Source of the DNA: Burkholderiales bacterium
Lineage (GTDB): Bacteria > Pseudomonadota > Gammaproteobacteria > Burkholderiales > Burkholderiaceae_E
DNA length: 6,336 bases
Direction of reading: 5' to 3'
Assembly: GCA_020348765.1 (NCBI GenBank)
Contig: CP070753.1
Location: 2,669,899-2,676,234 of the forward strand
Part shown: positions 1-5,132 of the stretch, piece by piece
How positions within the stretch are numbered: position 1 is the stretch's first letter
Layout of the letters: every line of letters begins with the position of its first letter
Made by a program: the position numbers and the translations under genes
Notes under the pieces: model-generated
Told to the model about the DNA's origin: nothing
Database searches by the model: none
The model's input: only the letters and a program-made list of their open reading frames with translations

Positions 1-150
1 GACGGGTCGCTGGCGCTGGTGATCGCCTATGCCGGACTGCCGTGCATGCTGAAGCTGGACGCCGGGGGGGTGCTGATCTCGGTGCCGGTGATCGGATCGA
101 CCGGGATCGTGCTCGACGAGCCGATCGCGGCCCGCTCGATGGCGCCGTGA
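1..150 (+). CDS. C-terminal end of an unidentified protein (5' end outside the window)
   Basis: Frame 1 is open from the window edge to a TGA at 148-150, giving 49 residues that start DGSLALVIAY and end AARSMAP. Only three of the sense codons end in A or T, the same strong third-position G/C bias as the clear genes downstream, so this is probably a true coding end rather than chance. The peptide is rich in Val, Ile, Leu and Gly and could form beta strands or a hydrophobic segment. I do not recognise the family. It lies on the same strand as the DUF3833 gene, with a 108-bp gap that shows only weak short inverted repeats (for example GGGA-CGAA-TCCC), so it could belong to the same transcription unit. 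Confidence 0.5.
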   Translation, partial: DGSLALVIAYAGLPCMLKLDAGGVLISVPVIGSTGIVLDEPIAARSMAP

Positions 151-258
151 ACGCCGGTTTGCCGGAACAGGGACCGCGGCGTGCCGGGACGAATCCCACG
201 GTGTGACTGCACGAGACCCGGTGCGTCGGGGCATCTGACAGAACGGAAGCGAAGACCG

Positions 259-921
259 ATGAAATGGATTGCAGATCGACCATCCCGGCTGGCGCGGCAT
301 GCGCCCGCACCGGGTCCGCGGCCAGCCAACGGCCGCTCGCACCAGGCGGCACGACCGGCAGCGCTCGCCGGGCTCGGTGCGCTGGTGCGCCGCGCGCACG
401 CCGCGGTGCTCGCGCTGCTGGCCGCATTCGCGCTGGCCGGCTGCGCAGCGATCGACCCGTCGGAGTACTCGTCCGAAAAGCCGCGGCTCGACCTGCGCAG
501 CTACTTCGACGGCACGATCGACGCCTGGGGCATCTTCCAGGACCGCTCCGGTCGGGTCGTGCGCCGGTTCACGGTCGTGATCCGGGCCAGTTGGGACGGC
601 GACCTCGGCACGCTGGACGAGGACTTCACCTACTCGGACGGCGAGCGCGAGAAGCGCGTCTGGACCATCCGCCGCCGGGACGACGGAAGTTACGTGGGCA
701 CGGCCGACGACGTGGTCGGCGAAGCGACCGGCGTGGCCGCCGGCAATGCGCTCAACTGGCGCTACACGCTGGCACTGAAGGTCGATGACGAGGTGTACCA
801 GGTCGACTTCGACGACTGGATGTTCCTCGTCGACGAGGACGTGATGCTGAACCGCGCGGTGATGAGCAAGTTCGGCATCCGGCTCGGCGAGGTGTTCCTG
901 TCGTTCCGGCGGCGTCGCTGA
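259..921 (+). CDS. DUF3833 family lipoprotein
   Basis: This is a predicted outer-membrane or periplasmic lipoprotein of unknown biochemical role. Counting from the ATG at 259 it has 220 residues. The lipobox is ALAGC with the lipidated Cys at residue 62, preceded by RRAH and a hydrophobic run (residues 47-61). The DUF3833 domain fills the rest: YFDGTIDAWGIFQDRSG, an EDFTYSDGE block, RVWTIRR, ADDVVGEATGVAAGNALNW and DFDDWMF are the conserved blocks as I remember the family. The family is usually about 180 residues with a signal peptide of about 20. An in-frame GTG at 385 would give exactly that (178 residues, Cys at 20), so the ATG at 259 may be wrong even though it has an AG-rich stretch (GGAAGCGAAG) upstream. 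Third-position G/C is also lower between 259 and 384. Its stop is 9 bp before the SDR gene, so the two are probably co-transcribed. Family assignment is confident; function is unknown. Confidence 0.9.
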   Translation: MKWIADRPSRLARHAPAPGPRPANGRSHQAARPAALAGLGALVRRAHAAVLALLAAFALAGCAAIDPSEYSSEKPRLDLRSYFDGTIDAWGIFQDRSGRVVRRFTVVIRASWDGDLGTLDEDFTYSDGEREKRVWTIRRRDDGSYVGTADDVVGEATGVAAGNALNWRYTLALKVDDEVYQVDFDDWMFLVDEDVMLNRAVMSKFGIRLGEVFLSFRRRR

Positions 922-930
922 GAGCCGCGC

Positions 931-1707
931 GTGTTGGCTCCGCTCAATCCGCCGATCCGCGACTGGCATGACAAGCGTGTCTGGATCATCGGCGCTTCCT
1001 CCGGCATTGGCGCGGCGCTCGCACGCCGGTTGCAGGAACTGGGCGCGCGGGTGGCCGTGAGCGCGCGCCGGGAGCAGGCGCTGTCCGAGGTCGCCGCCGA
1101 TCGGCCGATGCTGTTGCTGCCGCTGGACGTCAACGACGCGCCGGCGGTACGGTCCGCGTACCAGACGATCCGCGAGCAGTGGGGCGGGCTGGACCTGATG
1201 TGCTGGGTGGCGGGTATCTACCGGCCGATGCGCGCCCACGAGATCGACGCCGAGGCCGCACACCGCATGGCCGACACCAACTATGCGGCCGTGTTCGATT
1301 CGCTCGCGTGCGTGTTGCCCGACATGCTGGCGGCCGGAAGCGGCGCGATCGGGCTGGTCGCAAGCGTCGCCGGCTACCGGGGGCTGCCGCAGGCGCTGGG
1401 CTATGGCCCGACCAAGGCGGCGCTGATCCACCTGGCCGAGACCATGTATCTCGACCTGCGTCCGCGCGGCATCGGCGTGCACCTGATCTGCCCTGGCTTC
1501 GTCGACACGCCGGCAACCTCGGTCAACGAATTCCGCATGCCGCACCTGATCACGGCCGACGAGGCCGCGCGACAGATCGTGGCGGGGCTGCAGGCCGGGC
1601 GGTTCGAGACGCACTTCCCGCGCCGCTTCACGCTGCAGATGAAGCTGCTGCGGCTGCTGCCGTACCGTGCGTTCTTCGCGACGGTCCGGCGTACCACCAG
1701 GCTCTGA
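931..1707 (+). CDS. SDR family NAD(P)-dependent oxidoreductase
   Basis: A 258-residue classical short-chain dehydrogenase, expected to be a cytosolic or membrane-associated NAD(P)(H)-dependent alcohol/ketone oxidoreductase of unknown substrate. The Rossmann glycine motif is GASSGIG at residues 21-27, Asp66-Val67 fits the adenine-binding position, VAG (93-95) stands in for NNAG, and the catalytic set is Asn117, Ser145, Tyr158 and Lys162 (YGPTK). PGFVDTP (188-194) is the usual cofactor-loop motif. The basic C-terminal stretch after about residue 225 (PRRFTLQMKLLRLLPYRAFF) resembles SDRs that touch membranes or lipids; that is inference. The GTG start at 931 is chosen because it lies 9 bp after the DUF3833 stop and leaves a normal N-terminus before the first beta strand; no clear Shine-Dalgarno site is visible. 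Neighbouring DUF3833 and NTF2-like genes suggest a role in lipid modification. Confidence 0.93.
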   Translation: MLAPLNPPIRDWHDKRVWIIGASSGIGAALARRLQELGARVAVSARREQALSEVAADRPMLLLPLDVNDAPAVRSAYQTIREQWGGLDLMCWVAGIYRPMRAHEIDAEAAHRMADTNYAAVFDSLACVLPDMLAAGSGAIGLVASVAGYRGLPQALGYGPTKAALIHLAETMYLDLRPRGIGVHLICPGFVDTPATSVNEFRMPHLITADEAARQIVAGLQAGRFETHFPRRFTLQMKLLRLLPYRAFFATVRRTTRL

Positions 1708-1767
1708 GGTCCCGAGGGCACCTGGCCGTTGAGAACCCGAAAGCCCCAAGCTTCCGAGACTCCGAAC

Positions 1768-2307
1768 ATGTCCCAGCCACCGAACGCCGAGCGCAGCAGC
1801 ACGCCGGGGCCCGACACCGGGCACGGCGCGACGACGCCTGCGGGCTCGGCCGCAGCCCGCAGCCAGTGGCCGGATCCGGTTCGGCGCGCGGTGCAGTTCT
1901 TCGAAACCGTCACGCCCGAGTCGGCCGCCGAGGCCGCCCACCTGTATGCCGCCGACGCCTGGTTCCGGGACCCGTTCAACGAGCTGCGCGGGGCCGGGGC
2001 GATCGGGCGCGTGTTCACGCACATGTTCGAGCAGGTGCACGAGCCGCGCTTCGCGGTCATCGACGCGATCGTCGGCGCCGACGAGGTGTTCCTCACCTGG
2101 GACTTCACGTTCCGGCTGCGCCGCGGCGATGTGCGACGCCGTCGCCGCATCCACGGCAGCTCGCACCTGCGCTTCGACGCGCAGGGGCGGATTGCCTACC
2201 ACCGCGACTACTGGGACGCGGCCGAGCTGTATTCGATGCTCCCCGGAATCGGTACGCTGTTGCGCTGGCTGCAGCGCCAGGCAGCCGCCCCGTCATCCCG
2301 GACTTGA
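1768..2307 (+). CDS. nuclear transport factor 2 (SnoaL-like) family protein
   Basis: A 179-residue soluble protein. Residues 1-37 are low in order (Ser, Thr, Pro, Gly, Ala) and residues 38-170 form an NTF2-like alpha+beta cone: FFETVTPESAAEAAHLY helix, WFRDPFNELRG (65-75), FTHMFEQVHEPRF (83-95), FLTWDFTFR (108-116), IHGSSHLRF (128-136) and the closing HRDYWDAAELY (145-155). Proteins with this exact DPFN / HRDYWDA pattern occur beside SDR and DUF3833 genes in proteobacteria (from memory). Possible roles are a small isomerase, a dehydratase-like enzyme or a ligand-binding partner of the SDR; the substrate is unknown. The ATG at 1768 is preferred. An in-frame TTG at 1729 with a GAGGG upstream would add 13 residues and cannot be excluded. 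The gene follows the SDR stop by 60 bp on the same strand. Confidence 0.9.
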   Translation: MSQPPNAERSSTPGPDTGHGATTPAGSAAARSQWPDPVRRAVQFFETVTPESAAEAAHLYAADAWFRDPFNELRGAGAIGRVFTHMFEQVHEPRFAVIDAIVGADEVFLTWDFTFRLRRGDVRRRRRIHGSSHLRFDAQGRIAYHRDYWDAAELYSMLPGIGTLLRWLQRQAAAPSSRT

Positions 2308-2313
2308 TAGACT
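2305..2313 (+). promoter_or_regulatory. candidate extended -10 promoter element for the diiron gene
   Basis: TGATAGACT combines a TG extension with a -10-like hexamer (TAGACT, four of six consensus bases) at the A/T-richest spot between the NTF2-like stop and the diiron-protein ATG. It would place the transcript start near 2320, about 30 bases before the ATG. No good -35 box stands 16-18 bases upstream. It overlaps the NTF2-like stop codon. If real, it would separate the diiron gene and rfaE2 from the upstream operon. Confidence 0.25.
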
Positions 2314-2350
2314 ATTGCGCTGGCCGAGGGTATCGGCGGACGACCCGCAT

Positions 2351-3184
2351 ATGCTTTATCCCGACCTCTTCAGATCGTTCGAGCGCGTGCGCTGGAGCCT
2401 CGAGGACGACATCCCCTGGGACCGGTTCGATCGCTCGCTGCTCTCGAACGAGCAGGCGCAGACGATCAAGATGAACGCCATCACCGAGTGGGCCGCGCTG
2501 CCGGCCACCGAGATGTTCCTGCGCGACAACCGTGACGACAGCGATTTCTCGGCCTTCATGTCGATCTGGTTCTACGAGGAGCAGAAGCACGCCCTGGTGC
2601 TCATGGAGTACCTGCGTCGCTTCCGCCCGGAGCTCCTGCCCACGGACGACGAGCTCCACGCCGTCCGCTTCGAGTTCGATCCGGCGCCGGCGCTCGAGAC
2701 CCTGATGCTGCACTTCTGCGGTGAAGTGCGGCTGAACCACTGGTACCGGCGCGCGGCCGAGTGGCACACCGAGCCGGTGATCCGGGCCATCTACGAGATC
2801 ATCGCCCGCGACGAGGCGCGGCACGGCGGCGCCTATCTGCAGTACATGCGGCGCGCGATCGCACAGGCCGGCGACGCGGCGCGCGCGGCATTCGCCAGGA
2901 TCGGGGTGCTGATGGCATCGGCGCGGCGCACCGCGCAGGCGCTGCACCCGACCAATCTGCACGTGAACCAGGCGCTGTTCCCGCATGACACGGTGCAGAG
3001 CCGGATGCCCGAGCCGGGTTGGCTCGAGCGGTGGCTCGACCAGCAGATACGCTTCGACGAGGAGTGGGAGCGCCGGGTCGCGGACCGGATCCTGCACAAC
3101 CTGTCGCTGCTGCTGGGTCGCAACTTCGGCTCGGTGCAGGAACTGAACCGATACCGCAAGGAACTGAGCGCCTCGATCACGTGA
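2351..3184 (+). CDS. ferritin-like diiron protein, acyl-ACP desaturase type
   Basis: A 277-residue soluble helical protein with the carboxylate/histidine pattern of the stearoyl-ACP desaturase group of diiron enzymes. The likely ligands are Glu46 (ITEWAAL), Glu77 and His80 (EEQKH), Glu125 (GEVRLNHWY), and Glu155 and His158 (DEARH). The gaps between the four helices (31, 45 and 30 residues) resemble those of the plant desaturase (about 38, 50 and 33). It is shorter than plant enzymes, and the reaction is unproved: desaturation or another O2-dependent oxidation of an acyl chain, or iron/oxygen handling, are all possible. The ATG at 2351 gives the MLYPDLFRSFERVRW start that I recall from close homologues in betaproteobacteria. 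The open frame continues upstream only as a shadow of the NTF2-like gene. The last codon and TGA overlap the GTG of rfaE2, so the two are probably translationally coupled. The Shine-Dalgarno site is weak (GGCGGA, about 11 bases upstream). Confidence 0.9.
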   Translation: MLYPDLFRSFERVRWSLEDDIPWDRFDRSLLSNEQAQTIKMNAITEWAALPATEMFLRDNRDDSDFSAFMSIWFYEEQKHALVLMEYLRRFRPELLPTDDELHAVRFEFDPAPALETLMLHFCGEVRLNHWYRRAAEWHTEPVIRAIYEIIARDEARHGGAYLQYMRRAIAQAGDAARAAFARIGVLMASARRTAQALHPTNLHVNQALFPHDTVQSRMPEPGWLERWLDQQIRFDEEWERRVADRILHNLSLLLGRNFGSVQELNRYRKELSASIT

Positions 3185-3810
3185 GCGCGTCGTTCGAGAC
3201 CAAGCTCGCCGGCCCGGACCAGCTCGAAGCCCGTGTTGCGCTGCTGCCGCGACCGCTGGTGTTCACCAACGGCGTGTTCGACATCCTGCACCGCGGCCAT
3301 GTCACCTATCTGGACCAGGCCCGCGCGCTCGGGGCCGCGCTGCTGGTGGCGCTGAACAGCGACGCTTCGGCGCGCCGCCTGGGCAAGGGGGCGGACCGCC
3401 CGGTCAATCCGCTCGGCGATCGGGCCGCGGTCGTGGCCGCACTCGAATCGGTCTCGCTGGTGACCTGGTTCGACGCGGACACGCCGCTGGCCCTGATCGA
3501 GCGAGTCGCGCCCGACGTGCTGGTCAAGGGCGGCGACTGGCCCGTCGATCGCATCGCCGGCGCCGACCTGGTCCGCGCCCGGGGCGGCAACGTGATTTCG
3601 ATCCCCTTCGAGCACCGGCGCTCGACGACAGCGCTGCTCGAGCAGGTGCGCGCCAGCGTCTCGACCGAGCGAACCGAGCGCACCGACCGCACCGACCCCA
3701 CCGAGCGCACCGACCCCACCGACCGAACCGAGCGCAGCGACCGCACCGACCGCACCGAGCGCAGCGACCCCACCGACCCCAGCGACCGCACCGACCGCAC
3801 CGACCGGTAG
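3181..3810 (+). CDS. rfaE2: D-glycero-beta-D-manno-heptose 1-phosphate adenylyltransferase with repeat tail
   Basis: This cytosolic enzyme transfers AMP from ATP to D-glycero-beta-D-manno-heptose 1-phosphate, giving ADP-heptose for the inner core of LPS. It is the stand-alone form of the HldE C-terminal domain, so a separate kinase (RfaE1/HldA) is expected elsewhere. Visible motifs are FTNGVFDILHRGH (28-40) with the nucleotidyltransferase HxGH at 37-40, LNSDASARRLGKG (58-70), RP at 73-74, VLVKGGDW (113-120), and RSTTALLEQVR (147-157), which is close to where the family normally ends (about 160 residues). Here the protein runs to 209 residues. Residues 162-209 are sixteen [T/S][D/E][R/P] triplets, a disordered polyampholyte tail (16 acidic, 12 Arg, 4 Pro). 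The GTG start at 3181 overlaps the upstream TGA (GTGA) and leaves a normal N-terminus; the longer open frame starting further upstream is a shadow of the diiron gene. Two hairpins follow the stop. Confidence 0.95.
   Translation: MSASFETKLAGPDQLEARVALLPRPLVFTNGVFDILHRGHVTYLDQARALGAALLVALNSDASARRLGKGADRPVNPLGDRAAVVAALESVSLVTWFDADTPLALIERVAPDVLVKGGDWPVDRIAGADLVRARGGNVISIPFEHRRSTTALLEQVRASVSTERTERTDRTDPTERTDPTDRTERSDRTDRTERSDPTDPSDRTDRTDR
3664..3807 (+). repeat. 9-bp coding tandem repeat, 16 units, with a 27-bp higher-order period
   Basis: The array consists of sixteen 9-bp units of the form A(C/G)C GA(C/G) C(G/C)N, each encoding [T/S][D/E][R/P], in frame at the 3' end of rfaE2. Unit TER recurs at every third place (residues 165, 174, 183 and 192), so the last 135 bp read as five 27-bp blocks, the fifth having SDR in place of TER. 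By hand count the 144 bases hold 73 C, 37 G, 34 A and no T. Differences between units are nearly all C/G swaps plus a few last-base changes. Copy-number change in 9-bp steps would alter tail length without breaking the frame. Confidence 0.95.
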
Positions 3811-3814
3811 GATC

Positions 3815-3836
3815 GCGAGCCGGCGATGCCGGTCGC
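3815..3836 (+). terminator. hairpin just after rfaE2
   Basis: Five bases after the rfaE2 stop, GCGA plus CCGGC pair with GCCGG plus TCGC around a GAT loop, giving nine base pairs with one bulged G (3819). There is no T run after it, so it is not a classic intrinsic terminator. It may act as a 3' stabiliser, or together with Rho, since the T-free C-rich repeat lies just upstream. Confidence 0.4.
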
Positions 3837-3868
3837 CACGAATCGACCACCGCGCAGGCGCCGGTCCG

Positions 3869-3901
3869 ACCGGGGCTGCCGGTCGCGGTGCCGGCCCCGG
3901 T
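3869..3901. terminator. inverted repeat between convergent genes
   Basis: ACCGGGGC (3869-3876) and GCCCCGGT (3894-3901) form a perfect 8-bp stem, with a further CGG/CCG pairing possible inside the 17-base loop. It sits in the 111-bp gap where rfaE2 (+) and the cyclotransferase-like gene (-, stop at 3922) converge, the expected place for a two-way terminator. No T tract follows on either side, so function is uncertain. Confidence 0.4.
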
Positions 3902-3921
3902 TCCAGCCCTGGCGCCCCGGC

Positions 3922-4317
3922 TCAGCCCCAGTGCGAAGCCACGAAGTGCGCCAGGTCGCCGGCGGCGAACTGCTGCGGATCCCAGTCGCATGCCTCGAGC
4001 CGCTCGCGGTCGACGAACACGTAGGTGTCGGCTCGCAACGGGGCCCCGGAACCGTCCAGCCGGCAGCGCACCGTACGACGCAGGTAGGCGCTGCCCTCGA
4101 ACGCGTCGAGCCGTGCCGCGTCGCGCGCGCTGACTCCGAAATAGACCGTGCCCCGGCAGCACGCGCCGACCTCGCGCACCAGGCCCGGATAGCTCTTGCC
4201 GCGCACCGCCAGCCGCCGGTAGCCGTCCAGCCTCGCCTGCGCGCTGCGGTAGCGACCGCGCACCAGGCGCGACCACACCGGCGCGAACATCAGCGAGCCG
4301 TAGGTGAACACGTTCAT
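3922..4317 (-). CDS. gamma-glutamylcyclotransferase (AIG2/GGCT-like) family protein
   Basis: A 131-residue protein of the GGCT fold. These enzymes cyclise a gamma-glutamyl group to 5-oxoproline, releasing the amine or amino acid; some bacterial members act on other gamma-glutamyl amines or have no known substrate. The substrate-binding loop is YGSLMF (residues 6-11, directly after MNVFT). LDGYRRLAVRGKSYPGLV (30-47) is the usual second block, and the likely catalytic Glu is Glu74 in LDAFEGSAYLRR (70-81), with YVFVDRERL near the end. The ATG at 4317 is chosen because the YGSL motif must lie at the very N-terminus; the open frame extends 34 codons further but that part has no family counterpart. 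No good Shine-Dalgarno site is visible. It is divergent from yegP and convergent with rfaE2, so it is probably transcribed alone. The family is clear, the exact substrate is not. Confidence 0.92.
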   Translation of the reverse strand: MNVFTYGSLMFAPVWSRLVRGRYRSAQARLDGYRRLAVRGKSYPGLVREVGACCRGTVYFGVSARDAARLDAFEGSAYLRRTVRCRLDGSGAPLRADTYVFVDRERLEACDWDPQQFAAGDLAHFVASHWG

Positions 4318-4397
4318 CGCCGCAAGGGTCGCGTGCACCGAACGGCCTGTCAACGCGACGCGCTCGCCGCGGCGCACATGGCCGCGACAAACCCCTC

Positions 4398-4403
4398 TAC
4401 ACT
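4398..4403 (+). promoter_or_regulatory. candidate -10 box for yegP
   Basis: TACACT matches four of six bases of the -10 consensus and stands in the least GC-rich part of the 140-bp gap between the divergent cyclotransferase-like gene and yegP. A start near 4410 would give a leader of about 48 bases containing the ribosome site. No -35 box is recognisable at the right distance, so the call is weak. Confidence 0.25.
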
Positions 4404-4445
4404 TCTGTTCGAGCGGCATGATCGGGGTGACCGCCGGTGCGAACG

Positions 4446-4452
4446 AGAGGAA
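4446..4452 (+). promoter_or_regulatory. strong ribosome binding site of yegP
   Basis: AGAGGAA lies six bases before the ATG at 4458 and is the only strong Shine-Dalgarno match in the window. It fixes the yegP start against the in-frame GTG at 4437 and suggests higher translation than the neighbouring genes. Confidence 0.75.
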
Positions 4453-4457
4453 CCGGG

Positions 4458-4796
4458 ATGGCTGGCAAGTACGTGATTTCGAGGACGTCCAACGGCAAGT
4501 ACCACTTCGTGCTCAAGGCGTCCAACGGAGAGGTGATCCTGAGCAGTCAGACGTACGCGTCGCTGGACTCGGCCCGAAACGGTGTGGAGTCGGTGCGCAG
4601 GTTCGGTGTCGACGACGCCCGCTTCGAACGGGCCAACTCGAGCCGCGGCGAGCCTTTCTTCCGGCTCAAGGCGAACAACGGCCAGACCATCGGCAGCAGC
4701 GAGATGTACTCGTCGCAGTCCGCCTGCGACAACGGAATCGACTCGGTCCGGAGGCACGCGGCCGACGCCGAGCTCGAGGAGCAGCTCGGCGCCTGA
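4458..4796 (+). CDS. yegP: YegP family protein (two DUF1508 repeats)
   Basis: A 112-residue small protein made of two tandem DUF1508 units. The first is about residues 4-50 (GKYHFVLKASNGEVILSSQTYASLDSARNGVESVRRF) and the second about 55-101 (GEPFFRLKANNGQTIGSSEMYSSQSACDNGIDSVRRHA). The aligned positions F.LKA.NG..I..S..Y.S...A..G..SVRR are shared by both halves, which is evidence of an internal duplication typical of this family. The fold is a swapped beta-alpha dimer in solved members; the cellular role is unknown, often described as stress-linked. It ends with a short acidic tail (AELEEQLGA). It stands alone on the + strand between two minus-strand genes, with its own strong ribosome site and a hairpin after its stop, so it is probably a single-gene unit. 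Confidence 0.95.
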   Translation: MAGKYVISRTSNGKYHFVLKASNGEVILSSQTYASLDSARNGVESVRRFGVDDARFERANSSRGEPFFRLKANNGQTIGSSEMYSSQSACDNGIDSVRRHAADAELEEQLGA

Positions 4797-4802
4797 GACC
4801 GG

Positions 4803-4830
4803 CTCGGCCGCGATCGCCCGCTAGGCCGAG
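4803..4830. terminator. hairpin at the yegP / small-gene convergent junction
   Basis: CTCGGCC (4803-4809) pairs perfectly with GGCCGAG (4824-4830) around a 14-base loop that begins with the palindrome GCGATCGC (4810-4817). It starts seven bases after the yegP stop and overlaps the TAG stop (4823-4821) of the convergent small gene. Its symmetry and position fit a two-way terminator, but no T run is present on either strand. Confidence 0.45.
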
Positions 4831-5078
4831 TGCTGCCGGCCCGGTGCGCCGAGCCCGGAGCCTGGCGCAGTCGCGGGCGGCGCCGGGCCGGGCGCCTGCG
4901 GGTCGGCGGCGGGCGCCCCGGGTGGCCCGGGTGGCAGGATGCGCAGCGCGTCGTTGCGCAGCTGGCGCTGAACCCGCGCCGGTTCGCGCGGATCCTCGAT
5001 GCCGGGGACCCACTGGCGCCAGATCGCCAGCAACGCGAGATTGACGAACAGCAGAAGGACGATCAGCGTTCTCGCCAT
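4821..5078 (-). CDS. small membrane-anchored protein resembling a SPOR protein without its SPOR domain
   Basis: An 85-residue protein. Residues 5-20 (LIVLLLFVNLALLAIW) form a single membrane anchor right after MART, so the rest is likely periplasmic. Residues 32-48 (EPARVQRQLRNDALRIL) match the short linker motif seen after the anchor in SPOR-domain proteins encoded near birA in Burkholderiales (from memory: similar EP.R..QQ..P..IRLL). Instead of a SPOR domain, residues 49-85 are a Pro/Ala/Gly-rich tail and then a stop. SPOR domains bind septal glycan, and nothing here would do that. The gene lies 54 bp after birA on the same strand and is probably co-transcribed with it. Its start is supported by the anchor directly after ATG; the GAG upstream is a weak ribosome site. 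It may be a decayed or shortened gene; I cannot tell whether it is functional. Confidence 0.7.
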   Translation of the reverse strand: MARTLIVLLLFVNLALLAIWRQWVPGIEDPREPARVQRQLRNDALRILPPGPPGAPAADPQAPGPAPPATAPGSGLGAPGRQHSA

Positions 5079-5132
5079 CGAACGACTCGTGGTTGATGCA
5101 GGAGGCGCAGCACGGCCCGGGGATTCGGACCG

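Noticed and set aside
151..258. Gap before the DUF3833 gene searched for a terminator or promoter
   Set aside because: Only 4-bp stems (CCGG-tttg-CCGG, GGGA-cgaa-TCCC) and no convincing -35/-10 pair were seen.
1179..2474. Long plus-strand open frame (431 codons) crossing the SDR and NTF2-like genes
   Set aside because: It is Arg/Ala/Gly-rich without family motifs and overlaps two clear genes in another frame. GC-rich DNA gives long stop-free shadows.
3664..3807. Repeat array considered as a CRISPR-like or regulatory direct-repeat array
   Set aside because: Units are 9 bp, contiguous, without spacers and in frame with rfaE2, so this is a coding tandem repeat.
4325..4353. TTGACA (minus strand, 4353-4348) as -35 box of the cyclotransferase-like gene
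   Set aside because: The hexamer is a perfect match, but the sequence 17 bases on is GACCCT, a poor -10, and it would place the transcript start at the ATG itself. It may be chance.
3524..4390. Minus-strand open frame of 288 codons covering the repeat
   Set aside because: It is the antisense of the rfaE2 tail joined to an off-frame reading of the cyclotransferase-like gene. Its CGRCGR-type repeat is only the mirror of the 9-bp array.
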